From Jackrogersella multiformis (taxonomy: Eukaryota; Ascomycota; Sordariomycetes; Xylariales; Hypoxylaceae): a DNA stretch of 64,000 nt. The translations under genes were made by a program, and so were the position numbers. The number at the start of each line of letters is the position of its first letter. Within the stretch, counting starts at the first letter, position 1. The stretch is taken from positions 2,604,001 through 2,668,000 of the forward strand of contig CADCXD010000004.1 of the NCBI GenBank assembly GCA_902806575.1, written 5' to 3'. The notes under the pieces are model-generated. The model was given only the letters and a program-made list of their open reading frames with translations, did not search any database and was not told where the DNA came from. This document shows, one piece after another, positions 44,908 to 55,841 of the stretch.

Positions 44908-46749
44908 ATGAGAATCTTTACTCAAATCGACGGGTCGATTTGCGGCGCGATACTCTCCTGTAGACACTCGCCAAGCTTGAGCTCGATACCCCCATTACAT
45001 ACCACAAGAATACGCGATGATTATAAGGAAGCCATATATACCAACCTGCTCGCTGTCTCCAGCCGCAGCTGTACAGTACGGCCCAGAAAGAAGGATAATA
45101 TATCCCCCACCTTCACCTTCACGAGATTTATTAGTTCGAAAACGATAGCAACATCGGGTTGCCGGCCCTCGGATTCTTGCTATTTCAATCCAAACTTCGC
45201 CTACAACCGTAGATGGAACCATGAACTTGCGAGCACGGTCGAGGCTTCTCCGCCACCACAAGTAACCAGACCAAAGCATGAGCTTCTCGAAATCCTCGAC
45301 TGGTATGACGATACTTCTGTAGAGGAGCACTTTGAGTTTCTGAGGGACCCTTACTTACGGAGATACGCCCCTGCCGACGGCCCGAATCTTACAGTCTCAG
45401 ATAGGATAGAAGATGTCTTCCTCCAGTCTACTGACCCTAGCCGAAACCTGGACCCCGAACAAGCCGAGACGGTCCAAAAACTAAGGGAGGCAGTCATTCT
45501 CAAGCTTAAGCGTCCCGCAATGATGGATTTGGATACAGTATATAGCCGATACCAATCACTCCCAGAGCCACGTTTGTCATACGTCACAGCCCGATTAAGG
45601 CATCAGTTGCTCGCGGTCCTGGGCGCAACAGAGCACAAAAGTGCTAAGTCTATGTTACGGTATTTTTCCGTGGTGACAGACGTAAAAGACAGTGGTTTCC
45701 CTTTGACTCGGATGGAATGGAACACCGCCTTGTCATTTGCCAGCCGATATGTTGGGAGATCAACAGAAGTTGAAGTCGAGGCGGCGCTTCATCTTTGGCG
45801 TGAAATGGAACAGGCCGCAGGCGTTCGGAGTTCCGAAGTGACGTTCAACATCCTCTTCGATGTAGCATCGAAGGCCGGTAAATTGAGTCTCTCCGAGATG
45901 ATATATCAAGAAATGATCACACGAGGTTTTTCGTTTAATCGTTACCACCACGTTAGTCTAATTCACTACTTCGGCCTCAAACAGGAAACTAGTGGAATGA
46001 GGGCCGCCTATAAGCAGATGGTAGAGTCGGGCGAGGTAATCGACTCAATCGTACTGAACTGCACCATCTCCGGATTCCTCAGATCCGGGGAGGAATCATC
46101 TGCCGAGAGAGTCTATGAGAAAATGAAAGATGAAGCCCGAGAAAATAAGGCGCTACCAGACCGCAATTACACGACACAGAAGAATATAACCAAGGTGCTC
46201 ATGATGTTTGCGAAAATTGGGAAGCAACATCCTGATATGCGACCGAATTTCCAGCAAACCGCATTGATCTCTCCGGATCTGCAAACATACCGCCTCCTAA
46301 TCAACCATTATGGACCAAGACTAGGTGATCTCGCCAAGGTCGCACAGTTCCTCGATGAGATGAAATTGTTCGACGTCCCGCTTCACGGCGCGATCTTCCT
46401 TGCACTTTTCAAAGCATTCGGAAAGCATGGAGGAGCTGGGTCGGATTGGTCGGCAGAGAGACTGGTTAGTGTATGGAATGCCTTCTTAAACTCCCTCGAC
46501 AGTGGATCCGAGGGGTTATACATTAGCACATGGATGGCAATGGCCATTCTAAGAGCTTTTACTAGGGTTTCATCTCAGGATCAGGTCTTGGATGTATATG
46601 AAGATTTGAGATCCAGATGGGACATAGACCCGGCTAGCTCACAGTTTATGATGGAATTTTTGAAGAAGACCATGCAGCAACCCAACTTCATTGTATCTGA
46701 TATGCAAAACGACGATGGGTCATATATAGGAACCAAGAGGCTGGGCTGA
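44908..46749 (+). CDS. Mitochondrial pentatricopeptide repeat (PPR) protein
   Basis: A single exon encodes 613 residues from the ATG at 44908. The first 100 residues are basic, Ser/Thr-rich and nearly lack acidic residues in parts (TVRPRKKDN, TFTRFISSKTIA), consistent with a mitochondrial presequence and disordered leader. From about residue 240 to 560 the protein consists of helical-hairpin repeats of about 35 residues. PPR-like units include SSEVTFNILFDVASKAGKLS, NRYHHVSLIHYFGLKQETSG, DSIVLNCTISGFLRSGEES and DLQTYRLLINHYG. PPR proteins bind organellar RNA or assemble respiratory complexes; which role applies is not shown. Similar fungal proteins include the complex-I assembly factor Cia84 and mRNA-binding factors, so the name is left open. 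The gene is intact. Confidence 0.85.
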   Translation: MRIFTQIDGSICGAILSCRHSPSLSSIPPLHTTRIRDDYKEAIYTNLLAVSSRSCTVRPRKKDNISPTFTFTRFISSKTIATSGCRPSDSCYFNPNFAYNRRWNHELASTVEASPPPQVTRPKHELLEILDWYDDTSVEEHFEFLRDPYLRRYAPADGPNLTVSDRIEDVFLQSTDPSRNLDPEQAETVQKLREAVILKLKRPAMMDLDTVYSRYQSLPEPRLSYVTARLRHQLLAVLGATEHKSAKSMLRYFSVVTDVKDSGFPLTRMEWNTALSFASRYVGRSTEVEVEAALHLWREMEQAAGVRSSEVTFNILFDVASKAGKLSLSEMIYQEMITRGFSFNRYHHVSLIHYFGLKQETSGMRAAYKQMVESGEVIDSIVLNCTISGFLRSGEESSAERVYEKMKDEARENKALPDRNYTTQKNITKVLMMFAKIGKQHPDMRPNFQQTALISPDLQTYRLLINHYGPRLGDLAKVAQFLDEMKLFDVPLHGAIFLALFKAFGKHGGAGSDWSAERLVSVWNAFLNSLDSGSEGLYISTWMAMAILRAFTRVSSQDQVLDVYEDLRSRWDIDPASSQFMMEFLKKTMQQPNFIVSDMQNDDGSYIGTKRLG

Positions 46750-47290
46750 TGGTTATGGACGAATGATACCAATTATATGTACATATTATTATTAAAATAG
46801 ACGTCTGTATATATCTGACATTATATGATGATTCCACTTTCACTCACGAAAGCCACGTAGCTACACGCCATAAACGTTTGCAAATATCGTGACGACATAG
46901 GCCCCAACTGTAACTTGAAAGGGATATTACATCATATATAGGCAATTGGTGTTCTTAGATAGGTATACTGCGCATCTACGTATCATGATGCTCCTCTCAA
47001 ACCTAATGGAGTCGATACTGAAATATATACCATTTGTAAGTTGATCCATCGTTACGAGCAGTCATAGAAGCCATATACAACAATCTCGAGCAATATTAGC
47101 TCGATATCATGCTCTAGAAATGCCCTAGTTAAGCAAGACAAATGAACCGTATTTCGGCTATGGCCTTAACGTCTATTGTCGTATATATGTACAACTCGCA
47201 TCGTGTTCCTTGCCGTCCCTGCCCAGTCGAAGATGCGCTTTTCCGACTTGCCTGCCTCCCATGCTCCTCTCATATACCAATCGCCAGACT
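46750..47290. other. Convergent 3' intergenic region
   Basis: The shared 3' flank of the PPR gene and COX8. No gene, repeat or RNA was recognised. Confidence 0.45.
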
Positions 47291-47619
47291 TTTAAGCCTT
47301 GGGCTTATTGATTTGCCAGGCTGCATTACACACGTTAGCACACAACACCGTCTCAAATTAACAATCTCGAGAATCGGGATAAAGGTGATGGAGGAAATGA
47401 CGCACCGGCAATGCCAAACGGGGCGAAGAAACCGGTGAACATGTACCCCCAGTATCGAAGGGCGAAGAAGCGGGTCTTGGTGTTGAAGGGCAAGTTCGAG
47501 TAGGGACCCTCGGAGTAGTGGTACGGCGAGGAGAAACGAGCCCGGGTTGCGTGGAAGCCCCGGCTGCTGATAAGAGAAGCGATGCGCGGGGTGGCGCGGG
47601 CGGCGGGTTGAGCAAGCAT
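47291..47619 (-). CDS. COX8: Cytochrome c oxidase subunit 8 (VIIc family)
   Basis: Two exons (47619-47406 and 47319-47291) give 80 residues; the 29-nt last exon encodes the final nine codons including the stop. Cox8 is a single-pass inner-membrane subunit of respiratory complex IV. The N-terminal 27 residues (MLAQPAARATPRIASLISSR and following) form a basic mitochondrial presequence that ends before the FHATRAR motif typical of a cleavage region. The mature part contains the family motif HYSEGPYSNLPFNTKTR and the membrane helix FALRYWGYMFTGFFAPFGIA, followed by WQINKPKA, the short positively charged tail. Joining the exons across GTGCGT...CAG restores the tail AAWQ. The model is supported by frame and by the family's expected length. 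Confidence 0.93.
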
Positions 47620-47847
47620 CTGGTCATGCCAATTAGTATCTTAGAGCATCTTTTGCGATCTTGTATTTTAGGAGTACCTTTGTGGTAGTAATTGTGTTGA
47701 TATCGAGGAGTGGAGAGTGTTATTTCTATGAAATAGCTTCGAGCTTCAACTTAATAAAAGTTGGGTGAAATGATCGAACGATTCGATAACTTGGGGGGCA
47801 CTCGGGCCACGGTTAATCTTCGGGTTAATATTCTCGATTGTATGACG

Positions 47848-47879
47848 GGAAACTGCAGTCACTGGAAACTGCAGTCACT
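47848..47879 (+). repeat. 16-bp perfect tandem duplication
   Basis: The unit GGAAACTGCAGTCACT occurs twice in direct succession with no mismatch. The unit contains the CTGCAG palindrome and an AGT..ACT symmetry, so each copy could form a weak dyad. Confidence 0.9.
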
Positions 47880-47887
47880 GGAGTGGA

Positions 47888-47970
47888 TACCTAGGTACCT
47901 AGGTACCTATTACTACCTAGGTCTTTTCTACATAACACACCGCCTACCTTAGGTACCTAGGTAGGTACCA
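47888..47970. repeat. CCTAGGTACC-type repeat cluster
   Basis: Two sub-blocks, ACCTAGGTACCTAGGTACC and TACCTTAGGTACCTAGGTAG, lie about 50 bases apart in the COX8-MTR4 promoter region. They are among the best-preserved units of the dispersed family. Confidence 0.85.
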
Positions 47971-48241
47971 TTTGATTTCCTGTTGTCCCACTCCCATCGA
48001 TTTTTCTGCCATGACCCGTTTTTATTTTCTTCTACCTCCAAAAAAGTTCACGTTCTCTTTTGCACCAGTGCTCTCATCAGTTCTGCGTAGATTTCGACGC
48101 ATCCTTCAATTTCGATACTTTCTAGGGCTGCCTAGATTCCTTCAAAGTAGCCTGTAGATGCGACGGGGCTGAAACAGAGAGTAGTCGCATCACTACTGCA
48201 CCTCAATCACATTCTTTTCACAGGTCTACTATTCGTTAACA

Positions 48242-51200
48242 ATGGACGACCTATTCGATGTTTTCGATGACCAGCCGGCCGGCAAGGTCCACTCGGAGCC
48301 TCAATCGCCTCCGATCTCAAAGTCACACAGGTCCAAGAAGAAGAGCAGGAAGAGAAAGGCTGACGGTGGCATGAAGAATGGATCTACTACTGCCGCATCT
48401 GCACCCTCTGCGCCGGATGTCGAGATGGCGGCCATAGAGCTTACGTCGCCAGAGGAGGATGGCCTCGATGAAGCTATGTCCGAGGGCCACGGAGACAGCA
48501 AGCGCAGACGGAAAGATGGTGCGGCGGTACCTGTACTGACAGACACGTTCGAGACCGCAGAATCCAGAGAGGTCGGCGCAGTTGCTGGGTTTGCCCCGAC
48601 GAAAGACGAGGCATCACTAGTTCTGTCGCACAATATTCAGCATCAAGTCGCACTCCCACCGGATCTCGATTACGAGTATGTCCCACTATCTGAACACAAG
48701 CCACCCGAGAATCCCGCACGAACTTGGCCATTCACACTCGATCCCTTCCAGCGCCTCTCGATCTCCTCCATTGAACGAGACGAGAGTGTCCTAGTATCGG
48801 CGCATACAAGTGCTGGTAAGACTGTCGTGGCAGAGTATGCCATCGCACATTGTCTCAAGCAAAACCAGCGAGTCATCTATACTAGTCCTATCAAGGCATT
48901 GAGCAACCAGAAGTACCGAGAGTTCAACGAGGCTTTCGGTGATGTTGGTCTCATGACAGGCGATGTCACCATAAACCCCACCGCCAGCTGTCTTGTCATG
49001 ACGACTGAAATCTTGCGCTCGATGTTGTATCGGGGTTCCGAGATTATGAGAGAAGTAGCCTGGGTAGTATTCGACGAGATTCATTACATGCGAGACAAGT
49101 CGCGTGGTGTTGTATGGGAGGAGACGATTATTCTTCTTCCGGACAAGGTCCGATACGTGTTCCTGTCTGCCACCATCCCCAATGCTTTCCAGTTCGCCGA
49201 ATGGATCGCAAAAATCCACCGGCAAGCTTGTCATGTTGTTTATACCGATTTTCGCCCTACCCCTCTACAGAACTACTTCTTCCCGGCTGGTGGCACCGGC
49301 ATATTCTTAGTCGTGGATGAGAAGGGAGTCTTCCGAGAGCACAACTTCAACAAGACTATGCAGCTGATCGAGGACCGCAAGGCCGCCGAATCCATGGAGA
49401 ATGAGTCCAACAAGCAAAGGGGCAAGGGCAGGCACAAGAAGCCGTTCAAGGGCGGAAACAACGAGAACAGCTCAGCCGATATTCAGAAGATTGTCAAGAT
49501 GATTATGAGCAAAAACTTCAACCCCGTCATTGTTTTCAACTTCAGCAAGCGAGAATGTGAGATGATGGCTTTGACGACTTCCAAGTTCGCGTTCAACGAC
49601 GACAGTGAGAAAGCCATGGTGCGAAAAGTATTCGTGAGCGCCATCGAATCCCTATCAGAGGAGGATCGCGAACTCCCACAAATCCAAAACATCCTTCCGC
49701 TCTTGGAAAAGGGAATTGGCGTTCATCATTCTGGTCTTCTGCCGATTCTCAAAGAGACGATTGAGATCCTCTTCCAGGAAGGTCTGATCAAAGTCCTCTT
49801 CGCCACCGAAACTTTCTCCATCGGGTTGAATATGCCGGCAAAGACGGTTGTCTTTACGAAGGTCACCAAGTTTGACGGTAAATCCGTCCGACCGTTGACC
49901 CCGTCTGAGTACATCCAGATGTCTGGTCGTGCAGGCCGTAGAGGCCTCGACGAGCGCGGTATCGTGATCATGATGATCGATGACAAGATGGAACCAGACA
50001 CGGCAAAGAACATCGTCATCGGTCAACAGGATCGCCTTAATTCTGCTTTCTACCTAGGATATAACATGGTCCTCAACTTACTAAGAATCGATGCCATCAA
50101 CCCCGAATTCATGTTGGAGAACTGTTTCTTCCAGTTCCAGAACACCGCTAGTGTTGCCGGCCTAGAGCAGGAGCTGATGAAGCTACAGAGAGCACGAGAT
50201 GAAATGGTGATCCCGGATGAAGCCACAATCAAAGACTATTACGGTCTACGCCAGCAAATCTCGCAGTATACCAAAGATATGCTTGCAGTCATTCAACACC
50301 CAAATTACTGTATCGAGTATCTCCAACCAGGGAGACTCGTACAGATCGCCCACCCGAAGACCGGCAAGGACTTCGGCTGGGGTGTTGTCGTCAACATTAC
50401 GAGGCGCAAAGAACCTAAGTTTGGTGAGAAGGAGTATTCGCCGCAAGAGTCATATTTCATGGACGTATTCCTTCGTCTCGACCCAAACTGTGATCCCTTT
50501 GGACCTCCAAACCCCTCGACAGAGATGCCGGAAGGGGCTCGAGCAAGCGACCCCAACAAAGACAGCATCTTTGAAGCTATCCCCTGCATGCTCACATGCA
50601 TTAAGGCCCTGAGTCAGATCCGGGTATTCATACCAAAGGAAGTGAAGACGCGAGAAGACGTCGAATCTGTTCGTAAACAGCTTCTCAAATCGCTTAAGGA
50701 GGTTGAACGCCGTTTCCTTGATGGTCTACCTATCTTAGATCCTATCGAGAATATGAACATTACGGACGACTCATTCAAGAAGCTCCTTCGCAAAATCGAA
50801 GTTCTCGAGTCTCGACTATTGGCTAACCCACTTCACGGTTCCCCCATGTTACCAGGCCTATGGGAACAGTATTCGGCAAAGATTGCTCGAAGCGACGAGA
50901 TCAAAGATCTCAAGAAGAAGATCGGCAAGGCCCATTCTATTGCACAGCTTGACGAACTTAAGTCGAGAAAACGAGTCCTTCGCCGTCTTGGTTTCATCAA
51001 CGAATCCGAGGTCGTCCAGATGAAAGCCCGCGTGGCTTGTGAGATTTCCTCGACAGATGGCCACGAGTTGCTCTTGTCTGAATTGCTCTTCAACCGATTC
51101 TTCAACGAGCTCTCTCCGGAGATATGCGCGGCTGTCCTTAGCGTGTTTATCTTCGAAGAGAAGGTCGAAGCACAGGCTTTACCTGATGAACTGATGAAGC

Positions 51201-51589
51201 CGTTCTCGCAGGTACAGGCTCAAGCTCGAATCATCGCAAAAGTCAGCCAAGAGAGCAAACTCGACGTGAACGAGGAGGAGTACGCCCAAAGCTTAAAATG
51301 GCAACTTATGGAGACTGTCTATGCGTGGGCTACCGGAAAGTCATTTGCTGAAGTTTGGTAAGTGTAACTCCTGATATTGACTTTTCTAGCAACTGACACG
51401 GGCTTTAGCAAAATGACCGATGCGTATGAGGGTTCCTTAATCCGTCTATTCCGCCGACTCGAGGAGCTTCTCCGCCAGATGGCACAAGCAGGGAAGGTTA
51501 TGGGCAGCGAAGAGTTGACGAACAAGTTCGAGGAGAGCTTAGCCAAGATCCGTCGTGATATTGTGGCAGCTCAATCGCTTTATTTGTAA
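48242..51589 (+). CDS. MTR4: Nuclear exosome RNA helicase Mtr4/Dob1
   Basis: Two exons (48242-51357 and 51409-51589) give 1098 residues. Mtr4 is the Ski2-like helicase that unwinds and feeds RNA to the nuclear exosome and forms TRAMP with a poly(A) polymerase and a zinc-knuckle protein. Motif I AHTSAGKT lies near residue 184-191, motif Ia TSPIKALSNQKYREF, motif II DEIHYMRD near 278, motif III SATIPNA and motif VI QMSGRAGRRG near 559. The arch/KOW insertion follows (CIEYLQPGRLVQI, FGWGVVVN), then the ratchet and helical-bundle domain (MLPGLWEQYSAKI, LKSRKRVLRRLGF). The terminal exon supplies CKMTDAYEGSLIRLFRRLEE, the invariant C-terminal block, with its Cys codon formed across the 51-nt intron. 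The N-terminus carries a Lys/Arg-rich SKKKSRKRKA-type nuclear signal. Confidence 0.96.
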
Positions 51590-52242
51590 TATCACTCTGC
51601 GATGTCCTTTTCCGTCATGTTCATCTTCAAGGTATAGTTGACGTATGGTACCTAGGTAAGTAAGTTGGACGGGTAATTACAGCCTACTAAGTGCTCAAGA
51701 TGGTCAATGGCACGGTAGCATATCACTAGTTCATCCGATTTCGAGAACAAAAATCAGGCGAAGGAACTCATAGGAGGTTCACGGGCGGCTTTACGTCACG
51801 GAGTTAGGGAAGGGATACCACTTGTTTCGGGATCAATGACAGAGACCGGACCTGATGGTTTGCGTTGCTTTCTCTTCCGAGGCGCAACCATCTCTCGAGG
51901 TCTTTCGAGCTCCTGGTATTGTGTTTAGATAGAGAAACTGGGCATCGCCGCCGTTGGCGGTGCCCAACCCGTCTGCCTCGTCTTCTGCTCCTTTGCTATC
52001 TTAGTGAATGCGTATGTTCTTCTTGCTCTTGATTGCCATAGTTGCCCCGTAATTACTGGTGCTTAAACGCCTTTTCATGATAACATAATAATATGGTGTG
52101 ATGATTCCGACATAACGCCTCCCAATGCATATTTGTACATCCTGCCATACCAATTGTTCATTTCTTACATTCTTCATTCACTTCCCTCTTGGCTCTTCGC
52201 TTCTCACTTCACTTCACTTCACTTGACTTCCTTTACACTACT
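51590..52242. other. Convergent 3' intergenic region
   Basis: The shared 3' flank of MTR4 and DSC3. It holds a short GTACCTAGGTAAG element near 51648 and an ACTTC repeat at 52204-52224. No gene was seen. Confidence 0.4.
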
Positions 52243-53298
52243 TCACCTTCCGCCGGATATACTCCTAATAATCCCAATGAGGAGGCTAAATATAACACCC
52301 ACCCCAACCATGAACCGCCAGCGCCCGCTCGCCATGCCGTCCTCGCGCACCAGCCACCCGGCGCTGCCCAGCGGCCACACGAAGCCGGTCACCACGCCGC
52401 GGATCATCACGTCCACGAGCGCCACCAGTCCCACGTCGTCGCTATCGGTACCGGTACCGGCACCCCCTCCGCCGGGAGCGGCCGCGGACGGCGGCACGGA
52501 CGCGCCGTTGTCGTCGATCCAGGCGTCCTCCAGGTGGCGGAAGGAGTCGGGCGACGGCAGCGCGTCCGGCGTGTACCGCGACGCGTGGATGCTGCGGAAC
52601 TGCAGCCGCAGCTGGTTCACCTCCGCCCCCGTGAACCCCGCCCCCAGCAGCCGGTCGAAGCCGCGCGGCGCGGACGTCGTGCTCGCGTGCGGGGTGCCCG
52701 GGGGCGCGGGCGTCTGCGCGTGCGGGCTGGGCGGCGGCGCGAGGAGAGTGGTCGCGGGCGGTTGCGAGGCGGCGGTTGCCTCGGCTTCGAGCTCGGAGGA
52801 CGTCAGGCTGTCCCCGATCGAGCAGTTCACGTAGATCCGCTGCGCGGGGTCCGGACGCCCCGGGATGGATTTGCCTTTGCCTTTGCCTTCGGCATCGCGG
52901 TCGCTGGTGGTGGTGGTGGTGGTGGTGGTGGTGTGGGATGATTTGTCGCCGTAGCCGTACCCGTAGGCGAAGGGCGAGGAGGGGGTGGGCGGCGGCGGAG
53001 GCGGCGGAGGGCGCAGGACGGAGCTCAGCACGGCGCCGTCGGGCAGGATCTTGCCGCCGTGGATGAAGCGCAGGCGCCGCTGGGAGTTGGGCTCGGAGAG
53101 ACGCGCGCGGATTAGGTGTTTTAGTGATACGACGGTGGTGGACGAGGGCCGCGGGATGTCTAGCTCGATGTCGGGGAGCGAGGCGCTGAAGCGGATGGTG
53201 AGCAGGAGGGGGGTTGGCGAGGGGGCAACGGCGATGGGGGCTAGGGAGGGGGGTTTGAGGTGTTGCGGTGGTTGCGGTTGCGGGTGTGGTGTTGTCAT
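52243..53298 (-). CDS. dsc3: Dsc E3 ubiquitin ligase complex subunit 3 (ubiquitin-like, membrane)
   Basis: A single exon encodes 351 residues from the ATG at 53298. Dsc3 is a membrane subunit of the Golgi/endosome Dsc ubiquitin ligase that activates SREBP in fission yeast and handles orphan membrane proteins. A ubiquitin-like domain covers residues about 30-95 (LLLTIRFSASLPDIELDI, VSLKHLIRARL, RRLRFIHGGKILPDG). A long low-complexity linker follows, with proline runs, a (Gly-Tyr) stretch and nine consecutive threonines. The C-terminal conserved region starts at GFDRLLGAGFTGAEVNQLR, then FRHLEDAWIDDN, and ends with two hydrophobic helices (ALVDVMIRGVVTGFVWPLG and FMVGVGVIFSLLIGII). The open frame runs upstream of 53298, but only via non-ATG codons. 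The gene is very GC-rich throughout. Confidence 0.9.
   Translation of the reverse strand: MTTPHPQPQPPQHLKPPSLAPIAVAPSPTPLLLTIRFSASLPDIELDIPRPSSTTVVSLKHLIRARLSEPNSQRRLRFIHGGKILPDGAVLSSVLRPPPPPPPPTPSSPFAYGYGYGDKSSHTTTTTTTTTSDRDAEGKGKGKSIPGRPDPAQRIYVNCSIGDSLTSSELEAEATAASQPPATTLLAPPPSPHAQTPAPPGTPHASTTSAPRGFDRLLGAGFTGAEVNQLRLQFRSIHASRYTPDALPSPDSFRHLEDAWIDDNGASVPPSAAAPGGGGAGTGTDSDDVGLVALVDVMIRGVVTGFVWPLGSAGWLVREDGMASGRWRFMVGVGVIFSLLIGIIRSISGGR
52904..52932 (+). repeat. GGT/ACC triplet microsatellite inside DSC3
   Basis: A run of GGT triplets on the plus strand encodes nine threonines in the DSC3 linker on the minus strand. Pure triplet runs of this kind can change length by slippage without breaking the frame. 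Confidence 0.8.
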
Positions 53299-53806
53299 CT
53301 TGGGCAGCGTCTTGACATTGTCGTAGGATTTACGATAGAGATAAGTAGGCACCTAGGGCTAGGTAGCTGGAGGTGTTGATCCGACGGATTGGGTCGCTGT
53401 CATCCCTGCTATTTAGGGGCCCTAGCACCCTGGGCAAGGTTGTTCAGTGGACCCCCGTTCGGGTGATTTAGCGGGTTTTAGCCGCTTAGGTGCTCCGTGC
53501 TGTAAATGACGTGATAGCCTTTAGCTGCAGTTTCCCGAGCGAATTTGGGGGCGTCAGGGTTTCCAATGACATGCCGCCGATTACGGAACAGGTTCATAGT
53601 CACTCTTAAAGGTCAAAGAGGAAAATCAGAGTCTAAATTTAACAAACAAATTATACAAGGTACACATAGTTTGGTTAGTTGGGGTTAATTGATGACAAAT
53701 TGACTTATTCCGGGGCAACAAGTAGTGGAGTGAGATTTCATTGGGCTGAATATATAGGCACCAGGTACCATCTATACACACCGGACCTCTCGCTGTGACT
53801 ACCTAC
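53299..53806. promoter_or_regulatory. Divergent promoter region between DSC3 and the aminotransferase gene
   Basis: No gene is visible in these 508 bases. A weak repeat element CACCTAGGGCTAGGTAG is near 53350. Confidence 0.4.
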
Positions 53807-55451
53807 ATGCATTGCTTTTTGGGTCTCAGATCTTATCCCAGACTATTCAATACAACCCCGAATTCCTCATATATCAGAGGTGCTCACCAGAGACTTGGAC
53901 TTGCTATCGGGTTCCGAGGGTTTCATCGAACTACCATTATGGCGGCGGAACTCCCTGCCAAGCTCAAACCCGCGGCTCGGGTTGCCGGTCAAAGACAGGA
54001 TGTATGGTCCATCGTCAACGAAGCGGCCGCGGCCTCGCCGAAACAACCTATCGTAAACATGGGCCAAGGCTTCTTTGGATATAATCCGCCGCCCTTCATT
54101 ATCAATGCTGCTAAGGCGGCTTTGGACCAGGTAGACTGCAATCAGTACAGCCCGACCAAGGGAAGACCACGGTTAAAGAAGGCCATTGCTGATGCCTACT
54201 CGCCCTTCTGGGGACGTAAGCTCAATCCGGAGACCGAGGTTACCATTACAACCGGAGCGAACGAAGGGATGCTTAGTGCTTTTATGGCTTTCATAGAGCC
54301 CGGCGACGAGGTCATTATCTTTGAGCCGTTCTTCGACCAGTATGTCATTTGTGTCACTATTGTAAGATCAAATGTTTTCTAACGGCCTTCCAGATACATT
54401 AGCAACATCGAGATGCCCGGTGGGAAGATTGTCTACGTCCCCATGTCCCCGCCGAAAGACGGAGCAACACGGACCTCATCGTCCGCTGAATGGACCATTG
54501 ATTTTGATCAGCTCGAGAAGGCCATCACTCCTAAGACTAAGATGATCGTCCTTAACACGCCTCGTTAGTTGGTCTATTTTGTAACCGACAACGTGGAACG
54601 GGTAGCTAACCCTACCTACAGACAACCCCGTCGGCAAGGTCTTCTCGAGGGACGAGCTTCAGAGAGTAGGTGACCTTTGCGTTAAGAACGAGATCATCAT
54701 TCTCTCTGACGAGGTTTACGACCGTCTGTATTACGTTCCCTTCACGAGAATCGCAACCCTTTCGCCCGAGATCGAGAGGTTGACGATAACTGTCGGCTCG
54801 GCCGGTAAAAACTTCTATGCCACGGGTTGGCGTGTAGGTGCGTTAAGAACTCGGCTCTCATCTAGAGGCATGGCTGACAAGAGACAGGATGGCTCATGGG
54901 GCCTGCCCACCTAATCCAATACGTCTCCGCGGCCCACACACGGATCTGCTACTCGTCCGTTTCGCCGCTTCAAGAAGCCTGCGCCGTCGGTATGTCTAAC
55001 TCCCTTTCTTCTCCCAACCTATACAATAAAGCATGTAGCTAACCAACCATCCCCAGGTTTCGAGCAAGCCGAAGCCGAAGGCTTCTGGGACGAGACGGTG
55101 CGGGACATGAAAGGCAAGATGCAGCGCTTCAACGAGGTGTGGGACGAGCTGGGGCTGCCGTACACCGACCCCGAGGGCGGGTACTTCGTGCTGGTCAACA
55201 TGAGGAAGGTCAAGCTGCCGGCGGACTACCCGTTCCCGCCGCACGTGGCGAGCCGGCCGCGCGACTTCAAGCTGGCCTGGTTCCTGATCCAGGAGGTCGG
55301 CGTCGCCGCCATCCCCCCCACCGAGTTCTACACCGAGCCCAACGAGCACATCGCCGAGGACTACATCCGGTTCGCCGTGTGCAAGGAGGACGCGGTACTA
55401 GAGACAGCTAAGGAACGGCTTAGGGAGCTAAAGAGATACATAGAGGAATAG
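53807..55451 (+). CDS. BNA3: Class I aminotransferase, kynurenine aminotransferase type
   Basis: Five exons (53807-54339, 54394-54563, 54622-54837, 54888-54989, 55057-55451) give 471 residues. Such enzymes are PLP-dependent and convert kynurenine to kynurenic acid or use glutamine/2-oxo acids. The PLP lysine is Lys297 in GSAGKNFYATGWR. Other landmarks are NMGQGFFGYNPPPF, QYSPTKGRPRLKKAIAD, TTGANEGMLSAFMAFIEPGDEV, MIVLNTPHNPVGKVFS (across intron 2), ILSDEVYDRLYY and the C-terminal GGYFVLVN and RFAVCKED. The N-terminal 45 residues are basic and lack acids (LGLRSYPRLF, IGFRGFHRTT), so they look like a mitochondrial presequence; a second in-frame ATG at 53939 (MAAELPAK) would give a cytosolic form. 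Intron 2 uses a non-consensus GTTAGT donor. Exon 5 has far higher GC at third positions than exons 1-4. Confidence 0.92.
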
Positions 55452-55841
55452 ATAGAGAGATCGGGTCCGCCGAGGTCGGTTTAAACTCCGCGATGATAGA
55501 TTCAATCATATACGTTAAAGCACTGCTTCTAGATATTCAGGGTTCGGGTGAAATAACGAATAACACGGTCTTGTGGGGTGATAGTTAGAGGTTAAGATAT
55601 CTAAATGACTGGTATAATGTCTAACGAGGTATGCTCTTGAGTTGCTATCGAAACATAATGTATAAGCACCCACCTACCATCCATTAACATCGAAATATCG
55701 TACGCCTCGAGCAGCTGCCTCTACGCAAAATCCGAACCTCCTCTATACGTCATAAGCCGGCCATAACAGGCCACCAAGGAAACCTTCCCAGCTCCTCTGC
55801 TAGTACTGTCTGTCTATCTCACACGTGCCGCGGTTACCTAA
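55452..55841. other. Convergent 3' intergenic region
   Basis: This AT-rich 390-base region lies between the aminotransferase and aldehyde dehydrogenase stop codons. It is flanked on both sides by coding exons of very high GC3. No gene or repeat is visible. Confidence 0.5.

Larger units (their letters stand above)
47620..48241. promoter_or_regulatory. Divergent promoter region between COX8 and MTR4
   Basis: It contains an exact 16-bp tandem duplication (47848-47879) and, right after it, one of the densest CCTAGGTACC clusters (47888-47970). A CT-rich leader precedes the MTR4 ATG. No gene is visible. Confidence 0.45.
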
